Shown here: positions 26,797 through 34,529 of the stretch, in pieces | How the letters are laid out: each line of letters opens with the position of its first letter | Position numbering within the stretch: position 1 is the stretch's first letter | Assembly (NCBI GenBank): GCA_934339365.1 | Contig: CAKRHW010000001.1 | Coordinates: 372,001 to 436,000, forward strand | Length of the DNA stretch: 64,000 nucleotides | Source: an uncultured Lachnospiraceae bacterium | Lineage (GTDB): Bacteria > Bacillota > Clostridia > Lachnospirales > Lachnospiraceae | Reading direction: 5' to 3' | The notes under the pieces: model-generated | Database searches by the model: none | Told to the model about the DNA's origin: nothing | The model's input: the letters and a program-made list of their open reading frames with translations, nothing else | Translations under genes and position numbers: made by a program

Positions 26797-28008
26797 TTAT
26801 TGAAAATGCCTCTGAAAACAACTTGTTAATTCATCAGGCTCTCTTACAATCAGCAATTCAATATCACTATCCTCGCACAATTCTTTTAGTGTCTCATCTT
26901 CTTCCTCTTCCGTCATATACAAAATAGAAATCGGCATTCCTTCTTTGATACTATATAAATAATTTACCAGCTCCTCATTTAAAAATGGAGTGATGTAAAA
27001 AATTCTGCTATATTCGCTTTCTGTAGAATGCTCAAATAATCCTTCTATCTCAGAAAATCTTTCATTCACTTTAGATTCTAGAATATTTTGAACTGATTCT
27101 ACGATTTGTTCTTCTTCTTCAATCAGACGTTTCGTTGTCATTTCCTCCTCCATATCAGCCCAGGCAAGAAAATGTACTAAATGTTCATATGCTAAAGATA
27201 CCGAAAAACTCATTACCGTTTCAATCAGGGCATCTAAGGATTCAAAATCCATCACACCCTGTTCATTTTTTATTTTCTGCAGGTTAAGAAAAATTAAAGG
27301 CTTTTTTGACAATGGCATACTGTATTCCTTTACCATCAGCATTCCCTTTTTCCCACTTAACTTCCAGTGAATATTCTTCAACTGATCCCCATCTGCATAC
27401 TCTCTGATATCAAAAACTTCTCCACGATCGGTTCCAGGAATATCCTCTCTGTATTTTTCGCTTTCTTCTTCCTCATCTAACCGGAATATATCCGCATCAA
27501 TATCAATTGGAACAGCCTCCGGCAAAACTGTTACTTTAATTTTACGTTCTACCTTTGCTTTTTTGCTCCACAGACCAAATAAATCATAAAATTTAACCTG
27601 AGATACATGAATATCTACAATTCCAATATGTTCTACACTCAGATAATAAATAATCTGTGTTTTATTTTTTCCAATAGCTGCTATATTTAATACTTCTTTT
27701 TCTTTTTTATTAATATAACGATTCTGAAATGACACGAAAATTTTTCCACATGTAAGTGGTATCCTGCTCTGATTCACAATATCTATCACAATCGGAATGC
27801 CATTTTCATCCCTTTTACTTACTGTCTCGTCTGCCACATGTACCTGAATAGAGATCTTATTTTTCATAAGAAGGAATAAAATCAGCAGGATAATCGGAAA
27901 TGATACAATCAATACCAAAGCCATAAGAGTATCGTAACTTTGATACATAATCGCAATCCAAATACCAGTCAGAAGAGAAATGATATAAAATATTCTATTC
28001 TTAACCAC
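26797..28008 (-). CDS. DUF58 domain membrane protein
   Basis: 403 residues; GTG start with GAGG seven bases upstream. Two N-terminal membrane spans (IISLLTGIWIAIMY, LMALVLIVSFPIILLILFLLM) precede a soluble domain with the DUF58 motif DIREYADGDQLKNIHWKLSGKKGML. DUF58 proteins have a von Willebrand factor-like fold and are nearly always paired with a MoxR ATPase, as here. Confidence 0.9.
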   Translation of the reverse strand: MVKNRIFYIISLLTGIWIAIMYQSYDTLMALVLIVSFPIILLILFLLMKNKISIQVHVADETVSKRDENGIPIVIDIVNQSRIPLTCGKIFVSFQNRYINKKEKEVLNIAAIGKNKTQIIYYLSVEHIGIVDIHVSQVKFYDLFGLWSKKAKVERKIKVTVLPEAVPIDIDADIFRLDEEEESEKYREDIPGTDRGEVFDIREYADGDQLKNIHWKLSGKKGMLMVKEYSMPLSKKPLIFLNLQKIKNEQGVMDFESLDALIETVMSFSVSLAYEHLVHFLAWADMEEEMTTKRLIEEEEQIVESVQNILESKVNERFSEIEGLFEHSTESEYSRIFYITPFLNEELVNYLYSIKEGMPISILYMTEEEEDETLKELCEDSDIELLIVREPDELTSCFQRHFQ

Positions 28009-28023
28009 TTATAATCCTCTTTT

Positions 28024-28962
28024 CTATTCCTTGCTCACAGGTATCTTACGAATAATTTCTGCCAAAACATCTTTCGATGTTCTTCGCCCCATACGGCTCT
28101 TCGAATTCAGAATAATACGATGTGCCAGTGTATCTTCTGCAACTTCAACCACATCATCTGGAATCACATAGTCTCTTCCCTCTAAAAATGCATTTGCCTT
28201 CGCCATACGGCATAATGCAACACTTCCTCTCGGACTGACTCCTAATTTAATTCCTTCATTCGAACGTGTCTCTGCTGCAATCCTTGCAATATATTCATAA
28301 ATTCGATCATGAATAAAAACTTTCTCTGCCATTTCCTGCAATTCAACAAGACCTGCATCATTAATAATTGGAGTAATCTCGTCCATTGGATTATTCATAT
28401 GTTTTCCTTTTAACATATCAACTTCATTTTTGATTGACGGATATCCCATATGTATCATAATAGTAAAACGGTCCAACTGTGATTCCGGAAGCATATGAGT
28501 TCCAATCGATCCAACCGGGTTCTGTGTTGCAACAACCAAAAATGGATTCGGGAGCTGATATACCTTTCCATCTACTGTTACACGCTTTTCTTCCATTGCC
28601 TCTAATAACGCTGACTGTGTCTTAGAAGATGTTCTGTTAATCTCATCTGCCAGTAATAAATTACAAATAACTGCTCCAGGTTTAAATTTAAAATTATTGG
28701 TTGATTTATCATAAGTAGAAAATCCAGTTACATCCGATGGCATAACATCTGGTGTAAACTGAATTCTATTCTGTTTCAAAGCCATCGCCTTTGAAAAGGC
28801 CATCGCCATTGTTGTCTTTCCTACTCCTGGTATATCATCAATCAAAACATGTCCTTTTGCTAAAAAACATGTCATAATTTTACGGATTACATTATCTTTT
28901 CCAATTACAACTTTTCTAACTTCATCCATAATTAAATTTGCTGTTTCTACTCCGGTGTTCAT
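28024..28962 (-). CDS. MoxR-family AAA+ ATPase
   Basis: 312 residues; ATG with GGAGG six bases upstream. Walker A IDDIPGVGKTTMAMAFSKA, Walker B LLADEINRTS, sensor 1 VVATQNPVGS and arginine-finger region LPESQLDRF are all present. MoxR proteins act as chaperone-like factors for vWA-type partners, here presumably the DUF58 protein encoded 16 bases downstream. Confidence 0.94.
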   Translation of the reverse strand: MNTGVETANLIMDEVRKVVIGKDNVIRKIMTCFLAKGHVLIDDIPGVGKTTMAMAFSKAMALKQNRIQFTPDVMPSDVTGFSTYDKSTNNFKFKPGAVICNLLLADEINRTSSKTQSALLEAMEEKRVTVDGKVYQLPNPFLVVATQNPVGSIGTHMLPESQLDRFTIMIHMGYPSIKNEVDMLKGKHMNNPMDEITPIINDAGLVELQEMAEKVFIHDRIYEYIARIAAETRSNEGIKLGVSPRGSVALCRMAKANAFLEGRDYVIPDDVVEVAEDTLAHRIILNSKSRMGRRTSKDVLAEIIRKIPVSKE

Positions 28963-29216
28963 GATTATCCTCCGTCCTCTATCTTATTTTATGTCTTTCG
29001 TTCTGCCTGTGACAGACCAAAGCCGCATTTTGCAACATACTTTTGCTTTTACAATACTAACACATTTTTCCTGTCATTGCATCCTAAATCATCGCAAATC
29101 CTTTTCTTTTATCATTTTTAATTACAATATCAAAAATTCCACCCCAGGCTTTGTCTGCACAATGGCAAATTTAAGTGTTTTAATTTTCTTCCATTTTTCA
29201 AACCAAACGCCTTTTA

Positions 29217-29260
29217 TAAAAAAAACAACAGATTCCTAAGATTCTGCTGTTTTTTTTATC
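29217..29260 (-). terminator. Terminator after the Amt-PII gene
   Basis: Minus strand AACAGCAGAATC-TTAG-GAATCTGTTGTT followed by T7 (mismatches in the stem); the opposite flank is also T-rich. The rest of the 370-base gap (28963-29332) holds nothing I can support. Confidence 0.7.
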
Positions 29261-29332
29261 ATATCGATTTTGTCCCGATCGAATGATTTGTTGTATTTTA
29301 GTTGTATTTTATCTTTTTTATTTTCTTGTTCT

Positions 29333-31084
29333 TTATTCTTCATCGTCTTCTATTCCCTGAAGGGCATCAAATCCTTCTTCTCCGGTTCTGACTTTTACGA
29401 CATTTTCAACATCGTATACAAAAATCTTACCATCTCCAATATTTCCTGTATATAATGCTTTCTTTGCTGCATCAATAACGGTACGAACCGGAACAGCACT
29501 TACAACGACTTCTACTTTTACTTTTGGAAGCAATACTACATCAACTTCTACACCTCTGTAATACTTTGCATTTCCTTTCTGCACGCCACAGCCAAGAACC
29601 TGTGTAACTGTAATTCCCATAACACCAACACTGTTTAATGCTGCTTTTAAATCTTCGAACTTATTCTGCTTACAGATAATTGCAAGTTTGGTAAGTTTCA
29701 CATCTGATGCAATTCCTCCGGAACGAAGTTCTACCGGTACTGCATCTTCTACAGCAACCTTATTTTTCTTCTTTTCTTTCTTTATTTCTTCTTTTGCTGC
29801 TGCAGGAAGCTCTCCATCAAAAGAAAGAGTCGATGGGGCAATCATAAAGTCTGCATAAGAAGATGTTAAACCATGCTCCTCAATATCAAGTCCGGCAATC
29901 TCTTCTTCCGGAGATACACGAAGTCCAATGGTATGCTTAATTACAAGGAATACAATAGTCATTGTAACTCCAACAAAAACAAGAATTGCAACCGTACCAA
30001 TCAGCTGTATTGCGAACTGACCCCAATGTCCTGTTGTAAATAAACCTGTATCTCTGTTAAATAATCCACAGGCAAGTCCACCCCAAAGTCCATTTGCTCC
30101 ATGAACTCCTACGGCACCAACCGGATCATCAATCTTTAACTTCTTATCAATGAACTCAATTGCAACAACAACGAGGATACCTGCAACGCATCCAATAATT
30201 GCTGCTGCCCATGGATCTACAACGGAACATCCGGCTGTAATTGCAACAAGTCCGGCTAAAGAACCATTTAATGTCATAGAAACATCTGGTTTTCCATATC
30301 TTACCCATGTAAAGATCATTGTAACAATTGTCGCACAGGCTGCTGCAATGTTCGTTGTCATAAATACATTCGATACATCCAATGCCTGTTCTACTGTTGA
30401 CAAGCCATAAGAAGATGCCGGGTTAAATCCAAACCATCCGAACCATAAAATAAATACACCAAGTGCTCCTAATGTTAAAGAATGTCCGGGAATTGCTCTT
30501 GCCTTTCCATTCTTATCATACTTTCCAATTCTTGGTCCTAAGATTTTTGCACCAATCAATGCGGAAATTCCGCCAATCATATGTACGACTGTAGAACCTG
30601 CATAATCATTATATCCTGTTGCTCCATCAATTGATAAAGTAGAAAGCCATCCGCCTCCCCATACCCATCCGGAAGCAATCGGATAAATAAAGGCACTAAT
30701 TAAAATAGAATAGACTAAGTAAGATTTAAATTTTGTTCTTTCTGCCATAGCACCGGAAACAATTGTTGCTGCTGTAGCACAAAACATAGTATTAAATGCT
30801 AAATTCGCCCATCCATTTGGAGCTGCATCAGAATTTGTCAGATTTGGAAAAATCTTTAAGCTTCCAATCACTCCACCATCCTGTCCCTGCATCAGTCCAT
30901 AACCAATCAGCCAGAACACAACTGAACCAAAGGCAAAATCCATTAAGTTTTTCATAATGATATTACCTGCATTTTTTGCTCTGGTAAATCCTGTCTCCAC
31001 CATAGCAAAACCAGCCTGCATGAAAAAGATTAATGCTGCCCCAAGTAACACCCATAAGGTATCCATCTGCATTGAATAATCCAT
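29333..31084 (-). CDS. amt: Ammonium transporter fused to a PII (GlnB/GlnK) domain
   Basis: 583 residues from the ATG at 31084 (GGAGG eight bases before). Residues 1-400 form an eleven-helix Amt channel starting MDTLWVLLGAALIFFMQAGFAMVETGFTR (signature parts AMVETG, FAFGSVVFW, TVVHMIGG, HSLTLGALGVFILWFGWFGFN). After a charged linker, residues from about 470 form a PII domain (LTKLAIICKQNKFEDLKAAL, T-loop GNAKYYRGVEVDV with the Tyr pair, B/C-loop TGNIGDGKIFVYDVENVV). PII normally plugs Amt from the cytoplasm according to 2-oxoglutarate and nucleotide levels, and fusion makes the regulator permanent. Confidence 0.95.
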   Translation of the reverse strand: MDYSMQMDTLWVLLGAALIFFMQAGFAMVETGFTRAKNAGNIIMKNLMDFAFGSVVFWLIGYGLMQGQDGGVIGSLKIFPNLTNSDAAPNGWANLAFNTMFCATAATIVSGAMAERTKFKSYLVYSILISAFIYPIASGWVWGGGWLSTLSIDGATGYNDYAGSTVVHMIGGISALIGAKILGPRIGKYDKNGKARAIPGHSLTLGALGVFILWFGWFGFNPASSYGLSTVEQALDVSNVFMTTNIAAACATIVTMIFTWVRYGKPDVSMTLNGSLAGLVAITAGCSVVDPWAAAIIGCVAGILVVVAIEFIDKKLKIDDPVGAVGVHGANGLWGGLACGLFNRDTGLFTTGHWGQFAIQLIGTVAILVFVGVTMTIVFLVIKHTIGLRVSPEEEIAGLDIEEHGLTSSYADFMIAPSTLSFDGELPAAAKEEIKKEKKKNKVAVEDAVPVELRSGGIASDVKLTKLAIICKQNKFEDLKAALNSVGVMGITVTQVLGCGVQKGNAKYYRGVEVDVVLLPKVKVEVVVSAVPVRTVIDAAKKALYTGNIGDGKIFVYDVENVVKVRTGEEGFDALQGIEDDEE

Positions 31085-31166
31085 ATTTTTTTCCTCCTGT
31101 TCTTTTTTCATTAAATGGCTTTTTATTCCTTTCGAAAAAGAAACCAGTTAGTCTTCCTCCCTCGCT

Positions 31167-31206
31167 AAAGAAAAGATGCCTGTAGAATTTATCTTCTACA
31201 GACATC
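31167..31206 (-). terminator. Second hairpin (terminator-like) in the amt leader
   Basis: Minus strand GATGTCTGTAGAA-GATAAA-TTCTACAGGCATC (13 bp, one wobble) followed by TTTTCTTT, between the amt promoter and its start codon. It closely resembles the first hairpin in length and in sequence near the base and loop. Confidence 0.65.
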
Positions 31207-31253
31207 CTTGTCTTACATACATGATCAGCACAACCACTTCTTATTCTTTTATC

Positions 31254-31288
31254 AAAAAAGACGCCATAGAAACTTGTTCTATGACGTC
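31254..31288 (-). terminator. First hairpin (intrinsic terminator) in the amt leader
   Basis: Minus strand GACGTCATAGAA-CAAGT-TTCTATGGCGTC (12 bp) followed by six T, starting only about ten bases after the predicted transcription start. It should stop most transcripts unless relieved. Confidence 0.75.
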
Positions 31289-31304
31289 CTTGCCATTTAG
31301 TGCT

Positions 31305-31332
31305 ATTATAGCACCATTTTTATCCATGTCAA
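31305..31332 (-). promoter_or_regulatory. Consensus promoter of amt
   Basis: Minus strand TTGACA (31327-31332), 16 bases, TATAAT (31305-31310). About 220 bases of leader separate it from the amt start. Confidence 0.8.
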
Positions 31333-31446
31333 CTATTTTTAAAATTCTTTTTTATTTTCCTCATGAAAAAAGTATTCCGCTTCACCAAATATCTCTCTTC
31401 TGATATCTAAGTCTATCTCCTCTGAAAAATACCGATATATAACAAA

Positions 31447-31472
31447 AGGGCTACCATACTTGGCAGCCGTAT
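31447..31472 (-). terminator. Candidate terminator upstream of the amt promoter
   Basis: Minus strand GGCTGCCA-AGTA-TGGTAGCC (7-8 bp with one mismatch) followed by CTTTTGTT. It would end any transcript coming from the c-di-GMP riboswitch region. Confidence 0.5.
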
Positions 31473-31644
31473 TGTTAAAAAGAAATGAAAATGAAAAAAC
31501 AACTTAATCGTTCTTGGGATTCCGTTCTCCCTTGAACAATTATTATTTTAGATGCAATTATCTAAAAAGTCAACGGATTTGAACCCATTTCTTCAAGTCA
31601 TTGCATTTGTCACATTGGGCATATTACAAATGTCATATAGCAAA

Positions 31645-32013
31645 AAAACGATCAATACAAAATGTATTAATCGCTTTTCTATGAGAAAAATTAAATGAGT
31701 TTAATCTATTATTGGAAAAAGATTGTTATTCAAGTAGGGGGAGAAAATAACAATCTTAATGTCAAAAATTATCACTCGAACCAATAATACTAATTTTAAA
31801 AGAGTACCATACAATACTCAATATGTAAACGATACTGACGTATCGTATGATACTCTTCCAAAACCATTTAAGAGTGAGTGTGTTAACTAATTCTTAGAAA
31901 AATTAGTTGATGGGAGTAATATTGACTATCGTTGTCAATAAATATTAATCACGAATGTGATTAATGGAAATGAGAAAAAATGTGTTTGCTTGTGAATTTG
32001 GGAGTATTCACTT
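31645..32013. other. Hairpin array without a recognisable gene
   Basis: At least six inverted repeats in 370 bases: GATTAATACA/TGTATTGATC (31648-31675, T7 on the minus strand); AAGATTGTTATT/AATAACAATCTT (31719-31757, perfect 12 bp, loop with GGGGGAG on the plus strand); AAGAGTACCATAC/GTATGATACTCTT (31799-31857, 12 of 13); AACTAATT/AATTAGTT (31884-31907); ATTAATCAC-GAAT-GTGATTAAT (about 31945-31967); GTGAAT/ATTCAC (31993-32012). T runs after some stems favour transcription on the minus strand, downstream of the riboswitch. No family recognised. Confidence 0.5.
31759..31890 (+). CDS. Possible 43-residue small protein (doubtful)
   Basis: ATG to TAA, starting MSKIITRTNNTNFKRVPYN. The composition looks protein-like (Asn/Thr-rich, polar). 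The only SD-like run, AGGGGGAG, is about 15 bases upstream, too far, and sits in a hairpin loop. The ORF also overlaps a long inverted repeat. Listed because it is the largest plus-strand ORF I found in the array. Confidence 0.2.
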   Translation: MSKIITRTNNTNFKRVPYNTQYVNDTDVSYDTLPKPFKSECVN

Positions 32014-32045
32014 TGCAAAACTAAAAATGAAATCTAAATAAGTAA

Positions 32046-32082
32046 CAAAAAAACGGATTCTGTCTTGTTTGACAAAACCCGT
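32046..32082 (-). terminator. Terminator of the c-di-GMP riboswitch (expression platform)
   Basis: Minus strand ACGGGTTTTGTC-AAACAA-GACAGAATCCGT (12 bp with two G-U pairs) followed by T7, about 20 bases after the aptamer. Confidence 0.8.
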
Positions 32083-32102
32083 AAACGCTTCATGTTATAA
32101 TT

Positions 32103-32182
32103 AACTGCAACTGGCTGGCACTTTCATTTCTGAAAAAGCCCCTATAGCTTTGCGTCACTTTCTTTCGAAGGTTTTGCCTTTT
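32103..32182 (-). ncRNA. Cyclic di-GMP-I (GEMM) riboswitch aptamer
   Basis: On the minus strand the GEMM-I core is readable: GGCAAAACC at 32170-32178, then CTTCGAAAGAAAGTGACGCAA ending in the conserved ACGCAAAGC, then TATAGGGGCT, and the closing GTGCCAGCCAGTTGC. GNRA-type loop GAAA and the tetraloop-receptor side are in the expected places. The gene next downstream on this strand is amt, 1 kb away and with its own promoter, so the regulated product is not obvious. Confidence 0.9.
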
Positions 32183-32201
32183 GTTATTTATTTATGACAT
32201 A

Positions 32202-32230
32202 ATAATAGCAGACATATCTCAAAAGTGCAA
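32202..32230 (-). promoter_or_regulatory. Promoter of the riboswitch transcript
   Basis: Minus strand TTGCAC (32225-32230), 17 bases, TATTAT (32202-32207), giving a start near 32195, just 5' of the aptamer. Confidence 0.7.
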
Positions 32231-32279
32231 GTACTTTTTTCAATTTTTTTTATTTTTTTTAGAATAAAAAGGAACCCCT

Positions 32280-33137
32280 TTAATTGGCTGCATGGGTGCA
32301 GATATAATCATAGATTTTTTCGCATCCGGTTTCATTATAATGTAATCCATCCCCATTATTATATTCATCAGCCATCTTTCCATCACTGTCTTTTACTGTC
32401 TCAGCAACATTTAAATATTTTGCATTATATTTAATTGCCAGACCACGAAGCTTTTCGTTCATCTGATCAATGATATCATTATTCAGATTCTCCTGATCAA
32501 AATTCCCTGACTGTTCATTTACAGGCAGTATTGATTCGATTACAAGAATTGCATCTCCTGCACTATCCTTTAACTTTGATATCATTTCATCATAAGTCGT
32601 AAGGAATTGTGATTCATCCATAAAAGCAATGCCATTGACACCTAATGCAACATAGATTCGTGTTGGTTTTCTTACTGCTACAATCTGAAAAATATCTCCA
32701 TTCATGTTGGTAACAGAATCGCTCCAGCTGTAGGACATAAAAGTCATATGAGATATCCCATTTTCTGCAAATGTATTTTTCTCATCTAAAAATCCATATG
32801 CTGTCAGAGCAACGGTTCTGGAATCTCCAAGAAATAAGGTGTTTTCAAAATAGCTGTCATCTACTTTATCTGTCTGTGAAAGGGTAACTGTATCTTTTGA
32901 TTCTTCAGTTGTACTGTTATCTGATGTATCAGACTGATTGTTTCCCTCTTTTGTATTGGTCTCATTCTTAGTATTCGTTACTTTTGTCTGATTTTTGGTA
33001 CGGTTTAACTGATATTCCTGCACCGCAAGATATCCAAGTGTTACAATTGCAGCAACCAAAGCAATAATAAAAATTGTTAAAAACACATTACATAATATGA
33101 CCGCTCTTTTTTTATTTCTTTTTTTTCGCTTACTCAT
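32280..33137 (-). CDS. Membrane-anchored SGNH/GDSL hydrolase
   Basis: 285 residues from the ATG at 33137 (AAGGA nine bases upstream). A basic N-terminus (MSKRKKRNKKRAV) and one span (FLTIFIIALVAAIVTLGYLAV) anchor it. A Thr/Asn/Ser-rich stalk to about residue 95 leads to the hydrolase domain with FLGDSRTV (block I, nucleophile Ser), YVALGVNGI (block III), and the end motif DGLHYNETG with the Asp-x-x-His pair. Extracellular SGNH enzymes often act as deacetylases or acetyltransferases on wall or exopolysaccharides; the substrate here is unknown. Confidence 0.88.
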   Translation of the reverse strand: MSKRKKRNKKRAVILCNVFLTIFIIALVAAIVTLGYLAVQEYQLNRTKNQTKVTNTKNETNTKEGNNQSDTSDNSTTEESKDTVTLSQTDKVDDSYFENTLFLGDSRTVALTAYGFLDEKNTFAENGISHMTFMSYSWSDSVTNMNGDIFQIVAVRKPTRIYVALGVNGIAFMDESQFLTTYDEMISKLKDSAGDAILVIESILPVNEQSGNFDQENLNNDIIDQMNEKLRGLAIKYNAKYLNVAETVKDSDGKMADEYNNGDGLHYNETGCEKIYDYICTHAAN

Positions 33138-33217
33138 ACTAATCTTTCCTTCCAATTTTTCAAATCTATTTGAAATTGCATAACATTTTCTTAGGGAAAT
33201 GCTTTGAAACCCTGGCG

Positions 33218-34501
33218 TTATTTTAATCTGTCGATAATTTCAAAATAATTTTCAAATGTTTTTCCACAACATTTTGGATTGGTTATTTTAATTCCCTCCT
33301 GACGAAGTCCGATCAGTGTAAATGCCATTGCCATTCGATGATCATCATAGGTCTCCACAACAGCCGGCTTCACGATTCCCGGATAAATGATTAAACCATC
33401 TGATTGTTCTTCCACCTGAATTCCTAATCGTGTCAGTTCTTTTGCAACTGCCTCAATACGATTACTTTCCTGATAACGGATATGACCAATCCCTGTTATT
33501 TTTGTCGGAGTCTGTGCAAATGGTGCAAGAGCCGCTAATGTCATTGTCTGATCCGAAAAAGCTCCCATATCAACTTCTACACCTTGGTACTTACAGGATT
33601 CTAATCCCTTTAGAAAAATACCTTCTTCTGTATCTTTTAATTTGCATCCGAGTTGTTCCATAAGACGCACAAACGCAAGGTCTCCCTGTGTAGAATCTAA
33701 ATGAACATTTTTTACAAGTACATCCCTGCCAAGCAATGGTGCCATTGCATAAAAATAACAGGCTGCAGAAACATCTGGTTCTACCTGATATTCTTCTTTT
33801 TCATAAAACATTTGTCTTGGAATCTGATAGGTCCGGTCATTTATCTTTTCAATTTTACCACCGAATTGTTCCATCATTCTCGCTGTCAGATCAATATATG
33901 CCATTCCATGATTTCCTTTTATGTGAATGGTAAAATCCTCTTTGCATTTACAAGATGCAATCATCAATGCACTTAAAAACTGACTGCTTTTTTCAATATC
34001 TACTGTCACTTCCTTCGCTGTCAGTTCCTGATTGCCAATCGTAACCGGTAAATAGCCTTTTTGACCATGATATTGAATCTTTGCACCTAACTGTTCTAAA
34101 GAATCAAACAATCCATCCATCGGACGCTTTTTCATCTGTTCCGATGCATCAATCTCATAGGTACCGTCACTCATGCCAAGCATTGCAGTTAAAAAACGTG
34201 CTGCTGTTCCTGCACTTCCTACATAAATCTTAGCCTCTTTTTTCGGAATCAATCCGCCACAGCCGGTAACCGTTGCTTCTTTTTTTTCTTCTGATACTTC
34301 TACTTCAAATCCCAAATCTTTTAAACATTGCAGAAAATGTCTAGAATCATCTGAGAATAAAATTCCCTTAACTTTACATTTTCCTTTTGAAAGAGCTGCC
34401 AAAAGCAATGCACGATTGGTAATACTCTTAGAACCCGGCACTGTGACAACAATTTCTTTTTTTGGATTTTGAAAAATTGGGGATACTTCGTATAACTCCA
34501 T
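33218..34501 (-). CDS. aroA: 3-phosphoshikimate 1-carboxyvinyltransferase (EPSP synthase)
   Basis: Sixth step of the shikimate pathway. 427 residues from the ATG at 34501, giving the usual family length; upstream in-frame codons are extra. Motifs: VPGSKSITNRALLLAAL, YVGSAGTAARFLTAM, the RPMDGLFDSLEQLGA region and DDHRMAMAFTLIG near the C-terminus. Downstream of the NYN gene with an overlap of the extended frame, so probably one transcript. Confidence 0.96.
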   Translation of the reverse strand: MELYEVSPIFQNPKKEIVVTVPGSKSITNRALLLAALSKGKCKVKGILFSDDSRHFLQCLKDLGFEVEVSEEKKEATVTGCGGLIPKKEAKIYVGSAGTAARFLTAMLGMSDGTYEIDASEQMKKRPMDGLFDSLEQLGAKIQYHGQKGYLPVTIGNQELTAKEVTVDIEKSSQFLSALMIASCKCKEDFTIHIKGNHGMAYIDLTARMMEQFGGKIEKINDRTYQIPRQMFYEKEEYQVEPDVSAACYFYAMAPLLGRDVLVKNVHLDSTQGDLAFVRLMEQLGCKLKDTEEGIFLKGLESCKYQGVEVDMGAFSDQTMTLAALAPFAQTPTKITGIGHIRYQESNRIEAVAKELTRLGIQVEEQSDGLIIYPGIVKPAVVETYDDHRMAMAFTLIGLRQEGIKITNPKCCGKTFENYFEIIDRLK

Positions 34502-34529
34502 TCCTTTACTCTCTTTCCGATTTATTTTT

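Noticed and set aside
28955..29239. 94-residue plus-strand ORF between the MoxR and Amt genes
   Set aside because: No ribosome binding site, low-complexity content and it runs into the terminator region; not supported.
31085..31332. ANTAR-type tandem hairpins in the amt leader
   Set aside because: Two hairpins are present, but the loops (CAAGT, GATAAA) lack the A1/G4 hexaloop pattern, so no ANTAR call is made.
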